Assembly (NCBI GenBank): GCA_963758025.1
Contig: CAVWUA010000005.1
Span: 1 to 64,000 of the forward strand
Length of the DNA: 64,000 nt
Reading direction: 5' to 3'
Source of the DNA: CAVWUA01 sp963758025
GTDB lineage: Bacteria; Planctomycetota; Planctomycetia; Isosphaerales; Isosphaeraceae
The stretch's first letter is position 1. Each line of letters begins with the position of its first letter. A program made the position numbers and the translations under genes. This document shows, piece after piece, positions 1 to 8,131 of this stretch. The notes under the pieces are model-generated. The model did not search any database and was not told the origin of the DNA. It saw only the letters and a list, made by a program, of their open reading frames with translations.

Positions 1-157
1 AGCCGGGAACGGGTCGAGGGCCCGTCACGATCGGACCGGAACGCGACCATGGCTTGAGATTTGCATCCCACGATCCGTCAAGAACGCGCGGTGGCGAGCG
101 GTCTTGGTGCTTTCGGCCGCGCCGCGCGCTCCGATCGAGCGGGAGGTGGAGACCACG

Positions 158-681
158 ATGACGCACCACGAAGCATCGCTCAGCAGAGTATTGACGCTGG
201 CGGCGATTACAGGATTGCGAACCACATTCGGCCCAGCCCTGGTTGCCGCGGCGCACCGGCGTCCGGAACGGAATGCACTGGCCCTGGCGGCACTCGGGGA
301 GATTGTGGTGGACAAGCTGCCATCACCCCCGGCCGCGCCCGTCCCTCCATGTTATTGCCGAGGGCACTCGCCGGTTACTGGGTGGCGAAGAAGGTCATGG
401 AGGAAGACGGCCTGGACAGCGCCTGGGCCGCACCGGCCGGGGCCGCGGTGGCTGCCGGGGTGGCTCTGGTGGCTCCGCGCGTCCGGAACGCTCTGCAACG
501 CAAACTCGGTGTGCCCGATGCGCTGTTGGGGGTCGCCGAGGACGCCCTGGCACTCGCCGTGGGGAGTCAAGCCGTGGGGCTCTCCTCAAGCGATGTACAG
601 AGTCTGGGAGGGGGAGCGGTCGAGCAACTGAAAGAGGGACGCATCGGCCCCGCCTTCAATCAGATCAAAGGACGTGTTTAA
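158..681 (+). pseudogene. DUF4126-like membrane protein, frameshifted
   Basis: The first part reads LTLAAITGLRTTFGPALVA and then ALAALGEIVVDKLPS in one frame. The rest (RPSMLLPRALAGYWVAKK onward, to the stop) lies in the frame one base back. Adding one base between positions 324 and 325 gives DKLPSTPGRARPSMLLPRAL, the usual continuation for DUF4126-type small membrane proteins, with a product of about 174 residues. The ATG at 158 follows a good Shine-Dalgarno (GGGAGGTGGAG, 141-151). The function of the family is not known. The single missing base may be an assembly error, in which case the gene is intact. Confidence 0.6.
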
Positions 682-783
682 GTTGAGTTCAGGGGATCGG
701 TGGGCGGTGCCTACCCGACAGGGCTTAAGTTGAGTGGATCGCCCACAACACGCTCGATTGGACCGACGGAGAGTTCCACTCCG

Positions 784-1158
784 TCAGTCCATCGGGGCGG
801 GCTCGATATAACATCCGAGCGGCCCCTTGGAGATACTCATCCGGGGGTCGGGACCATAGGCGAGAACCTGCTCGCGTTTCAACTCAGCCAGTTCTTTATG
901 AGTCGTCAGGACGATGGCCCGTCCCTGGGTATGGATCGTCCAGGTGAGCGCCTCGGCCGTGGATCGACCATGCCCAAAAAGTTTGGCCAGAAGCTCGATC
1001 ACGTAGTCGAACGAATGTTCTTCATCGTTCAGAAGAATCACATGATATGGCGGCTGACGTTTCGTTCTCGTTGATTCGTCAGTCTTGTGTTTCGGTTCCG
1101 TCTTTGTCATGACGACCGGTTCTTCAATCGCCACATCCTGTTCGGATGGATCGCTCAT
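784..1158 (-). CDS. clpS: ATP-dependent Clp protease adaptor ClpS
   Basis: A 124-residue protein whose C-terminal 85 residues match ClpS, the adaptor that delivers N-degron substrates to ClpAP or ClpCP. The conserved block YHVILLNDEEHSFDYVIELL and the later TIHTQGRA with its histidine are visible, as is a normal ClpS C-terminus (GPLGCYIEPAP). The first 37 residues are a charged, probably disordered extension longer than in E. coli ClpS. The binding-pocket motif reads N-D-E rather than the N-D-D of E. coli, and a Phe stands where E. coli has the gatekeeper Met40. The ATG follows GGAGAGAG at good spacing. The partner Bpt transferase is encoded at 22165. Confidence 0.92.
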   Translation of the reverse strand: MSDPSEQDVAIEEPVVMTKTEPKHKTDESTRTKRQPPYHVILLNDEEHSFDYVIELLAKLFGHGRSTAEALTWTIHTQGRAIVLTTHKELAELKREQVLAYGPDPRMSISKGPLGCYIEPAPMD

Positions 1159-1258
1159 CGGTCATCTCTCTCCGGGTGATTGAAGCCAAGGGGCGATGCT
1201 CCTAAGATAACGACTGGTACGGACGCATGGTAGTCAAGTTTTTGCGCGGAACCTCGTC

Positions 1259-1588
1259 ATGGCTCAGTCAACTCCCGGCTCGGTACTCCGGCAACTTCAA
1301 CAGGCCCAGGCCAGCATGCGAAAGGCACGCCAGGCGTTGAGCATGGCAAAAGAGACGGATCGGCCGGAATCGCGACAGATCGCCCTGCGTGCCGGCTGGG
1401 AGAGCCTGACCAGGACCCATCGACTTCTGGCCGAGATTCCCCTGGCCGCGGTCGATGACGATGTCATGACCCGTCAGCTCGCCGTCCAGCGTTACGCCAC
1501 GGCCCTCCTTGTCCGGCTTCGCCGACTCCTGCGCAATGAATCCGGTGCCCTGGACAATTCCGATGAAGAGTTTGAGGACGAAGATTGA
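1259..1588 (+). CDS. Hypothetical protein, small helical
   Basis: A 109-residue product of unknown function, divergent from clpS with about 100 bases between them. It is rich in Gln, Ala, Arg and Leu in the N-terminal two thirds, which suggests one or two long helices (RQLQQAQASMRKARQALSMA and LAVQRYATALLVRLRRLL). It ends in a very acidic tail (NSDEEFEDED). There is no signal peptide, membrane segment or cysteine. The codon pattern is like that of its neighbours, so it is probably a real gene, but I recognise no family. Confidence 0.6.
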   Translation: MAQSTPGSVLRQLQQAQASMRKARQALSMAKETDRPESRQIALRAGWESLTRTHRLLAEIPLAAVDDDVMTRQLAVQRYATALLVRLRRLLRNESGALDNSDEEFEDED

Positions 1589-1650
1589 TCTCTTCGCCTC
1601 GACCGTGCGACTTCCGCCAGGGAATTCTCGACCGAAGGTCATAAACCCTC

Positions 1651-2971
1651 ATGTCACGCAATCCCGATGCCCGGATTGATCGTCCGATGGCGACCGATTT
1701 TCCCGACCGTCCGCTGTCCGTCGAGGGAAACCTGCCGACCGTGGCGATCCGCTCGGCGGGACATCATCCGTTCGTCTATCAAAAGATGGTCGCTGGTCCG
1801 GTGGGCGTTCTCCGGCCCGCCGATGGTGATCTGGTGCGGGTCATCGATCGAGAGGGTTTGCCCATCGGTTTTGGGCTTTGGAACTCCCGTTCGCGCATCG
1901 TGCTCCGATTGCTCGCTCGCGGGATGGAACCGCCGGGCGAGGAATTCTGGGACGCTCGGTTCGAAGGCGCGATCGGCCTGCGCAGGGAGACCCTCGGCCT
2001 GGAGGAATCCACCAACGCCTACCGCGTGCTCCATGCCGAGGGGGACGGACTTTCCGGTCTGATCGTCGATCGCTTCGACGACGTGCTCTCCGCCGAGATT
2101 TTCAGCCTGGGCATGTATCAACGGATCGGGCCGATCCTGGAACGGCTGGCGGCGCGGCTCGGCACGCGCCATAGTCGGGTTCATGTCGATGAACGCATCG
2201 CCCTGGCTGAAGATTTTCCGGGACGGCCGCTGGAAAGTCCCAGGCTTCCCCCCCGCGTGACGATCCACGAGCACGGCATCCGTTATCGAATTCGATTTGA
2301 AACGGGGCACAAGACCGGTTTCTTCTGCGATCAGCGCGACAATCGTCACGCCCTGGCGCGGTACTGTCAGGATCGCGACGTGCTCGACCTCTGCGCGTAC
2401 ACGGGGGGGTTCGGCCTGAATGCCTTGATCCGAGGGGGAGCAAGCCAGGTGACCTGCGTGGACCTGGACGAGAAGGCGATCGCCGTCGCTCGTGAGAATG
2501 CGAATTTGAACCAGGTGCGGCTGAGCCTCGTTCATGCCGACGCCTTCAGTTACGCTCGGCAAATGATCGCCAACAACCGCTCGTTCGGTGTTGTCGTGCT
2601 CGACCCGCCGAAGTTGATCCCCGGACGGCTGGATATCTCTCTCGGCAAGCGAAAATACTTCGATCTGAATGTGCTCGCGATGAGCCTTGTCGAGCCGGGT
2701 GGTTTACTCCTGACGTGTTCCTGTTCGGGTCTGCTCTCGGCGGAAGAATTCCTCATTTTGCTCCGTGCCGCGGCGCAAGGCCGGCCGATCGGCGCAGGTG
2801 CTGGCCGTGACCGGAGCGTCGGCCGATCACCCGGTCGCGCTCGACGCTCTGGAAGGGGCCTACCTGAAGGCTGTCTGGCTCCGCATGGGTGAACGTCACA
2901 ATCCGTCCGAGCTCGATGAGGAGGAGGAGGAGGAGGAATCGCGGGATGAGATGGACGACTCGGAACGTTGA
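1651..2971 (+). CDS. Class I SAM-dependent rRNA methyltransferase, RlmI type (frameshift near 2772)
   Basis: The layout is that of the RlmI/YccW family, which makes m5C in 23S rRNA: an N-terminal PUA-like part, a middle RNA-contact part (HKTGFFCDQRDNR) and a Rossmann methyltransferase with DLCAYTGGFGLNA (SAM loop), VVLDPPK and CSCSGLLS, the last with the catalytic cysteines expected for this family. The reading frame changes near 2772-2773 (a GG in gccgcggcgc). Removing one base joins LLRAA to RKAGRSAQVLAVTGASADHP and the conserved end EGAYLKAVWLRMGE, giving about 439 residues with a Glu-rich tail (EEEEEEE). Without the fix the product would end in unrelated Arg-rich sequence at 2892. The exact target base is not provable from sequence. 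Confidence 0.82.
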
Positions 2972-2976
2972 GTTCA

Positions 2977-3190
2977 GCGTAATCCATGGCATCGGAGTTA
3001 CGCAGTTGGCAATCGGAACCACGGACGAGACGTTGGTCCAGGAATTCTTTGTAGGGTGGGCACGGCCCACCTTCCCTCCGCGAAGAGGTGGGCATTGCCC
3101 ACCCTACGCAGAGAACCCAGACCACCGTGAGTCTCGGAACATGGGACGACCCACGGCGTAATCCATGGCACATTCCAGGAGGAGTTACGC
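2977..3190. repeat. Pair of GCGTAATCCATGGCA...TTACGC repeats
   Basis: The 15-base word GCGTAATCCATGGCA occurs at 2977-2991 and again at 3156-3170. Each copy is followed within about 10-20 bases by GGAGTTACGC (2994-3003 and 3181-3190). Because GCGTAA and TTACGC are complementary, each copy is a short hairpin. The two copies bracket the palindrome at 3051-3107. No gene is apparent between 2972 and 3444. Confidence 0.6.
3051..3107. repeat. Palindromic element, GTAGGGTGGGCA family
   Basis: The arms GTAGGGTGGGCACGGCCCACC (first 20 bases from 3051) and the reverse complement of the right arm ending at 3107 agree at about 19 of 21 positions, with a 15-base loop. The arms contain smaller inverted repeats themselves (TGGGC...GCCCA). 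It looks like a small dispersed palindromic repeat of the REP/MITE kind. A decayed relative lies at 4756-4837. Confidence 0.7.
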
Positions 3191-3198
3191 GGTTGATG

Positions 3199-3303
3199 AT
3201 TCTCGTTCCCACGCTCGGGATGATCCCCCGCTTCGCCCCGGGCTATTCACGGCCGCCCCTCCGGGGCGAAGAGGGGGCCACGTCCAGCGCGGAGCGTGAG
3301 AAC
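3199..3303. repeat. Palindromic element with TTCTCGTTCCCACGCTC end
   Basis: The outer ends TTCTCGTTCCCACGCTC (from about 3200) and GAGCGTGAGAAC (3292-3303) are imperfectly complementary. Inside lies a perfect 11-base inverted pair, CTTCGCCCCGG and CCGGGGCGAAG. There are no coding features. It is probably a non-autonomous dispersed repeat and is different in sequence from the element at 3051. Confidence 0.6.
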
Positions 3304-3444
3304 AAAGGGGACATCCGCGAACCGCGTAACCCCTATCCCGATCCTCAAAGAATCAGGGAACTTCTGGAATCTGGCATGTGCCGTTTGTGATGCGGCAGCC
3401 CGTAACGAGATGATGGCGTCCAGCGGAAGAGAGGATATCGTCCC

Positions 3445-4116
3445 GTGCCGAGTCTGACGGTTGAGAACTACCTCAAGACGATTTACCTGATCGCCGTGCG
3501 AAACCGCGATGGAGAAGCGGTCGCCACGGGCGAGTTAGCTCAGGCTCTGTCCGTTTCACCCGGTACCGTGACCGGCATGCTCAAGACCCTATCCGAAGCC
3601 GACCTGGCCACGTACACACCCTACGAAGGGGCACGGCTGACTCCCGCGGGCCAACGGCTCGCCCTGAAGGTCCTTCGCCGGCATCGGATCATTGAACTTT
3701 TCCTGGTCCGCACGCTCGCGATGCCCTGGGACGAGGTTCACGAAGAGGCGGAGCATCTGGAGCACGCCGTGAGTGACCGGCTGGTCGATCGGATTGACTC
3801 GTTCCTGGAACACCCGACGGTGGACCCTCATGGCGATCCGATCCCCCGCGCCGACGGCTCTCTGCCGGAACCGGACGGAGTGCCGCTGAACCAGTTACAT
3901 CAAGGTCAGCGCTTTCGCCTGACGCGCGTGGTGGATCAAGATCCCGTCTTTCTCCGCTATTTGACGGAATGCGGGCTGGATCTTGGAACGGATGGAGAGT
4001 TGACCGAGAATCGCGCGGAAGCCGGCGCGCTGGTTCTCCGCGTGAACGACCGCGCCGTGGTTCTGGGCCACGACGCGGCGGGAAAGGTTCTCGTCATCCC
4101 CGATGAGCCGGATTGA
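3445..4116 (+). CDS. DtxR/MntR-family metal-dependent transcriptional regulator
   Basis: A 223-residue protein starting at GTG behind AGAGAGG. Residues 1-65 are the winged helix of iron- or manganese-dependent repressors (VENYLKTIYLI and LSVSPGTVTGMLKTL). Residues 66-140 are the dimerisation and metal domain (RRHRIIELFLV, EEAEHLEHAVS, DRLVDRID). Residues 147-220 form an SH3/FeoA-like C-terminal domain. Relative to B. subtilis MntR, the ligands His77, Glu99, Glu102 and His103 have counterparts, but the positions of Asp8 and Glu11 are Asn and Lys, so the metal site is not a plain MntR site. No adjacent transporter reveals the regulon. Confidence 0.85.
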   Translation: MPSLTVENYLKTIYLIAVRNRDGEAVATGELAQALSVSPGTVTGMLKTLSEADLATYTPYEGARLTPAGQRLALKVLRRHRIIELFLVRTLAMPWDEVHEEAEHLEHAVSDRLVDRIDSFLEHPTVDPHGDPIPRADGSLPEPDGVPLNQLHQGQRFRLTRVVDQDPVFLRYLTECGLDLGTDGELTENRAEAGALVLRVNDRAVVLGHDAAGKVLVIPDEPD

Positions 4117-4144
4117 GATTGAGACGTTCCTTCGGCAAGAAACG

Positions 4145-4702
4145 TCACTCCTTCGCGACGGCAAGGGTCCCGAGCATCTGGTCGAAACCTTTCTCGGCGG
4201 CCGAGACGGTCTGATCCGGGCCGACCATCTTGAGAAAGTAGGACGTCTCGGGCGTCTCCACGATCGCGCCGAGCAGTCGATATTTCGGCTGGGTTCCCTT
4301 CCCGGCAAAGGGGTCCGTGTAATCGCCGGCGACCTCGACCCGTTTCACCTCGACGTTCTTGCCCTTGACGTTCTTCGTCTCCGCCTTGGGGGCCTTGCCC
4401 TGCTCGTCCTTGAACTGACCACGCCAGCGTTCGATGTTCGCCTCAGCGCCGCCGGCCCCGCCCGGGAAGGCATAGACGACCAGTTCCGCGGGGTCGGCGT
4501 CTCCCTTGACGGGGGGCACGGCGAGTTGCGCCTTGCGCATCGCGGAGCTTGGACGTGAGGACTTCCAGTTGGCGGGCGCCTCGAACGTAAGCTGGCCCGC
4601 GTCGATCTTCTGCGTCTTCGGATCGTCCGCGCCCATGGCGATGAACAGGATTCCCGTCCCGACCAAGGCGGCGGTTGTCCAGCGTGATTGCGGGTTCCTC
4701 AT
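4145..4702 (-). CDS. Hypothetical secreted protein
   Basis: A 185-residue protein with an N-terminal hydrophobic segment (TTAALVGTGILFIAMGA) that fits a signal peptide, so export is likely. The mature part begins with an acidic/Gln stretch and has the pattern of a small beta-rich domain (LTFEAPANWKSSRPSSAMR, then AELVVYAFPGGAGGAEANIE). The ATG is preceded by AGAGGA. I recognise no named family with confidence; it resembles planctomycete secreted proteins annotated only as hypothetical. It is convergent with the DtxR-family gene, 28 bases apart. Confidence 0.7.
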   Translation of the reverse strand: MRNPQSRWTTAALVGTGILFIAMGADDPKTQKIDAGQLTFEAPANWKSSRPSSAMRKAQLAVPPVKGDADPAELVVYAFPGGAGGAEANIERWRGQFKDEQGKAPKAETKNVKGKNVEVKRVEVAGDYTDPFAGKGTQPKYRLLGAIVETPETSYFLKMVGPDQTVSAAEKGFDQMLGTLAVAKE

Positions 4703-4755
4703 GTCGGCAGTCCTCTGATTGTCGGTGTAGGAGAAGGGTTATTTGACAATTGTCG

Positions 4756-4837
4756 GGTGAGGTGGGCATCGCCCCCCTCTTTTCTGCTTTACTGCTTTTC
4801 TGCTCTTCGAAATCTGGTGGGCGATGTCCATCCTACA
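4756..4837. repeat. Decayed GTGGGCATCGCCC palindrome
   Basis: The left arm GAGGTGGGCATCGCCCCC and the right arm GGTGGGCGATGTCCATCCTA are imperfect reverse complements around a 40-base T-rich centre. The arms resemble the GTAGGGTGGGCA element at 3051-3107 with more mismatches. Confidence 0.5.
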
Positions 4838-4846
4838 CAGAGAGAA

Positions 4847-5036
4847 GGGGGAGCTGGAGGGGGTTCCGGTCACACTGCGGCCAACGAGGACCCCCCTCAA
4901 TCCCCCCTTGGAAAGGGGGGAAGCAAGGAATGCGCCCATGCGCACGGGACGCCGGCGCCGCGGACTCTCCCCCTTGAAGGGGGACGCCGCCTCCAGACTC
5001 TCCCCCTGTGGCAAGGGGAGCTGGAGGGGGTTCCGG
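4847..5036. repeat. GGGGAGCTGGAGGGGGTTCC direct repeats with hairpins
   Basis: A 22-base word beginning GGGGAGCTGGAGGGGGTTCC occurs exactly at 4847-4868 and 5015-5036. Between the copies are three hairpins built of C and G runs: CCCCCCTT/AAAGGGGGG (about 4902-4920), TCCCCCTT/AAGGGGGA (about 4968-4984) and CTCCCC/GGGGAG (about 4999-5020). This is typical of REP-like intergenic repeats. Confidence 0.6.
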
Positions 5037-5211
5037 AAACATCACAAGAACCGCGCACGTCGACGATCGATCCTTCTCGTGCACCCTCTGAGTTCAGGGG
5101 TCATGATTGTCGAGTGGAGCGCCTTGCGTTCGCCCGATTGGGCCACTACCATGCGGCGATCGTCGTGCGAGGCATACATTGAGACTCTTTCCAACGCGGG
5201 AGTTTTCTCCG

Positions 5212-5988
5212 ATGAACATCCAGCGTCTCGTGGTCCCTTCCGTGGTGATCACTTTGCTTCTGACGGGAGCGGTCCACGCGCAGAAGAAGGCCCCCGAAGG
5301 AGCGAAGGTTCTGCTCTTGAGCGGCGGTCAGCGGCAGCATCATGGCTATCGCGAACAGGCATTGTACCTCTCCCGGCTCCTGGAGGACACCGGCCGGTAT
5401 GAGGTCACAATCGCTGAGGACGCGGCGATTCTCGAGACTCCGGCGTTGAAGAAGTATGACCTGATGATCGTGACCGCCGACCGCCGCGATCCGGAGTTCC
5501 ACTTCACGGAAGCCCAGCAAAACGCCATCTTCGATTACGTCAAAAGCGGACATGGCTACGTCTCAATCCATGGCGCGGACAACGCGCCGGCCGACTGGCT
5601 GCCTCAGTGGAAAGCGATGCTCGGGGGCATTTATTCGCACGTCGGCCAGCCCGATGGCAGGGCGATCAAGGGCACGTATCTCGTCAAGATCGCGGACACC
5701 TCGCACGCGATCACCCAGGGGCTGAATGATTTCGAGCTGAAGGACGAGCTGTACTCGAACATGCAAATGCTTCCCGACGTGAAACCGCTGGCCACCATCT
5801 CGTACCAGGACGTCGAGTGGCCGGTCGCCTGGACGCAAACCTACGGCGAGGGCCGGGTCTTCCACACGTCCCTCGGCCATCGGGACTTTGGGCCTGAGAA
5901 GGACGACCCGCTCCAGAATGCGAACCTCTCGAAGCTCGTCTTGCAGGGGGTGGATTGGGTCGCGGAGGGGACCCGAGGAACGAAGTGA
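5212..5988 (+). CDS. ThuA-like domain protein, secreted
   Basis: The ATG at 5212 begins a signal peptide (RLVVPSVVITLLLTGAVHAQ). The mature protein is a ThuA fold, related to class I glutamine amidotransferases: KVLLLSGGQRQHHGYREQ, LMIVTADRRDP, then GHGYVSIHGADN near the usual nucleophile elbow and a C-terminal GRVFHTSLGHRDFG. ThuA proteins are linked to trehalose and other keto-sugar use, but the reaction is not settled. A candidate longer start at 5107 is rejected because it would hide the signal peptide. A second ThuA protein lies at 49610. It runs alone, with a Rieske gene convergent downstream. Confidence 0.85.
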   Translation: MNIQRLVVPSVVITLLLTGAVHAQKKAPEGAKVLLLSGGQRQHHGYREQALYLSRLLEDTGRYEVTIAEDAAILETPALKKYDLMIVTADRRDPEFHFTEAQQNAIFDYVKSGHGYVSIHGADNAPADWLPQWKAMLGGIYSHVGQPDGRAIKGTYLVKIADTSHAITQGLNDFELKDELYSNMQMLPDVKPLATISYQDVEWPVAWTQTYGEGRVFHTSLGHRDFGPEKDDPLQNANLSKLVLQGVDWVAEGTRGTK

Positions 5989-6011
5989 GTGACCCCGCTG
6001 GCGAAGCGGAT

Positions 6012-6809
6012 TCACAACGTCAGCCGGACCTCGCCGTCAATCAACTCGACTCGATACGTGCCAATCGATTTCTCGGCGGGTCCGGCCTTCACGCTTCCGT
6101 CGTGATCGACATCGAATTCGGAACCGTGCCAGGGGCACAGGACGGTTCCGCAGGTCATCATGCCTCCGGCCAACGAGCCCCCTCTGTGCGTGCAGCGATC
6201 ATCAAACGCCACGTAACCCCGCTCGGTGCGCGCGAGAACCAGACGTTTGCCGTTATCCAGCCGCAGAAGTTTCATCTGGTCCACTTCCAGCTCGTCGGAA
6301 CTCGCCACGACGACCGGCTGCCCCGGCCGGGCCTTCACCTCCTGCTCTTTCCACTTGCCGGCCCGAGCATAACGATGATCGACGCCGATCTGGTTCCGGT
6401 AGACGAGTGTTCCACCCATCCACCCTCCCCAGGTCACCAAGGCCACACCCGCCGTTTCGAGCAGGAGCGTCCAGAGGCTGGGAAAGAGCGTATCGAGATC
6501 GCGGAAGACCCAGGAGACGGCAAAGAGTGACAGGGCCGAGACGTTGACCAGGCCATGCTGAAAGGCTCTCGTCTTCGCGGAACTCTCCGGAGGCACGGTA
6601 AAAACGTAATCGATCACCCCAGGAACCGCGGCGATCAGACCGGCGCAGATGGCGGCCAGGTTCAAATACGCTCCCGTCGTCCATCCCCCTTGCCAGTTCC
6701 CCAGCCAACCGGAGATGTCAAAGATCAAGGTCCCAAAGAGGAATCCGATCGGAAACGCAACCAGCATCGGGTGAATCGGGTGAGACTGAAAATGGGCCTT
6801 GCTACGCAT
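6012..6809 (-). CDS. DUF2231-Rieske [2Fe-2S] membrane protein
   Basis: A fusion of about 265 residues. The N-terminal half is a DUF2231 membrane domain (KAHFQSHPIHPMLVAFPIGF, then three more hydrophobic helices). The C-terminal 100 residues are a Rieske ferredoxin with both ligand motifs, CTHRGGSL and CPWHGSEF. It probably moves electrons at the cytoplasmic membrane. The start is set at the ATG at 6809, just before the domain; a longer frame reaches 6977 but its extra 56 residues look non-coding. It is convergent with the ThuA gene. No oxidase partner is adjacent, so its redox partner is unknown. Confidence 0.82.
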   Translation of the reverse strand: MRSKAHFQSHPIHPMLVAFPIGFLFGTLIFDISGWLGNWQGGWTTGAYLNLAAICAGLIAAVPGVIDYVFTVPPESSAKTRAFQHGLVNVSALSLFAVSWVFRDLDTLFPSLWTLLLETAGVALVTWGGWMGGTLVYRNQIGVDHRYARAGKWKEQEVKARPGQPVVVASSDELEVDQMKLLRLDNGKRLVLARTERGYVAFDDRCTHRGGSLAGGMMTCGTVLCPWHGSEFDVDHDGSVKAGPAEKSIGTYRVELIDGEVRLTL

Positions 6810-7054
6810 GAGCGATCCGACTCCGATTGCGATTGTTCCGTACGCCGACAGAAGGGCCTCAAGGTCGACACAGAGCAATTCTCTCGCCAAATGGACCGCC
6901 GTTCCGGGCTGTAGTTTGATCGACACGTCCGAGGAACCAGTCCTCGTGCGCGTCGGGTCTGCTCGTCTGACAGGCATCGCTTCTCTCGACCAGACGGGAC
7001 CTTTAGAATGGGACCCAATGATGATCGAGACGACGCGAAGTGAGGGAGACGATC

Positions 7055-8080
7055 GTGAGTCTGGCTGATGAGGACCCGGGACAGTCCAAAGTGCCGAATC
7101 GCTTGCGGGGTACCCTGGGATGGGTCTGGACGGTGCTCGGGCCTTTCCTCGGCTTGCTCCTCATCACAGGTCTCTTCGCGTTCCTGACGCGAGACTCGGG
7201 GACGTTTCTCTCGGTGTACAACTGGCGAACGATCGCCCTCCATACCGTGGTTGTCGGACTCGCCGCGCTGGGCATGACGGTGATCATGATCGCCGGCGGA
7301 ATCGACCTGTCCGTCGGTTCGGCCGTCGCGCTGGTGACAGTCGCCACGGCCCTTTTGGTGCCGTGGCTCGGCTTGCCGCTGGCGATGCTCGTTGGGGTCG
7401 GAGTCGGTGGACTCTGCGGCCTTGTCAACGGTGGGTTGATCACGGGCATCGGAGTCGTCCCGTTCATCATTACGCTCGGAACCTTGAAGGTCTTTCGAGG
7501 GTTGGCCAAGTGGCTCTCGGGAAGCACGCAGATCTATATCCCGGCCGAGTCGAAGCACTGGTGGCTCGACCGCCTGCTGGCGGCCGAACCACGACCGGGG
7601 TGGGAGTTCACCCTGGTCGCGCCGGGGGTCTGGCTGCTCCTGGCGTTAAGCTTGTTTGTGGCCCTGATGCTAAGGTTCAGCGTCTTCGGCCGTTATATCT
7701 ATGCCGTCGGGTCAAACGAGTCCACAGCCCGACTTTGTGGGATCAATGTGCCCGGGGTGAAACTGGCGGTTTACACCCTCGGTGGACTGGCCACGGGGTT
7801 GGCCGGGCTCATGCAGTTCGTGTATCTGCACGCGGAGGGAGATCCGGTGACCTCCGAGGGTCTGGAACTCCAGGTGATCGCGGCGGTCGTGATCGGCGGC
7901 GGGAGCCTCAGTGGCGGAGAAGGGACCGTCCTGGGAACGCTCATCGGCTGTCTGATCATGTCCGTCCTGAACAACGGTTGTGTCCACGCCGGCATCTCCA
8001 ATGCAAGCCAGGACGTGATTATCGGCGTCATCATCGTCGTGGCGGTCGCCCTCGACCGACTTCGGCGAAGATCGGAATGA
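7055..8080 (+). CDS. Ribose-type ABC transporter permease
   Basis: About 341 residues with eight to ten hydrophobic segments and the BPD_transp_2 signature of RbsC-like permeases: AALGMTVIMIAGGIDLSVGS early, GRYIYAVGSNESTARLCGIN in the middle, and AAVVIGGGSLSGGEGTVLGT near the end. It should be the membrane channel of a sugar importer. The GTG at 7055 is preferred to one at 7040 because GAGGGAGA sits just before it. No ATPase or binding-protein gene is adjacent on either side, so the partners must be encoded elsewhere. Confidence 0.88.
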   Translation: MSLADEDPGQSKVPNRLRGTLGWVWTVLGPFLGLLLITGLFAFLTRDSGTFLSVYNWRTIALHTVVVGLAALGMTVIMIAGGIDLSVGSAVALVTVATALLVPWLGLPLAMLVGVGVGGLCGLVNGGLITGIGVVPFIITLGTLKVFRGLAKWLSGSTQIYIPAESKHWWLDRLLAAEPRPGWEFTLVAPGVWLLLALSLFVALMLRFSVFGRYIYAVGSNESTARLCGINVPGVKLAVYTLGGLATGLAGLMQFVYLHAEGDPVTSEGLELQVIAAVVIGGGSLSGGEGTVLGTLIGCLIMSVLNNGCVHAGISNASQDVIIGVIIVVAVALDRLRRRSE

Positions 8081-8131
8081 AATCTCGGCGGAAGGATCTC
8101 CTCAATCTCGTCCCTTTGTAAGGAAGCCCCC

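Larger units (their letters stand above)
4703..5211. other. Gene-free interval full of repeats
   Basis: About 500 bases between a minus-strand secreted-protein gene and the plus-strand ThuA gene. I see no credible gene. It holds the decayed palindrome at 4756-4837 and the G/C-run repeat set at 4847-5036, then a plain stretch of about 170 bases that must contain the ThuA promoter. Confidence 0.6.
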
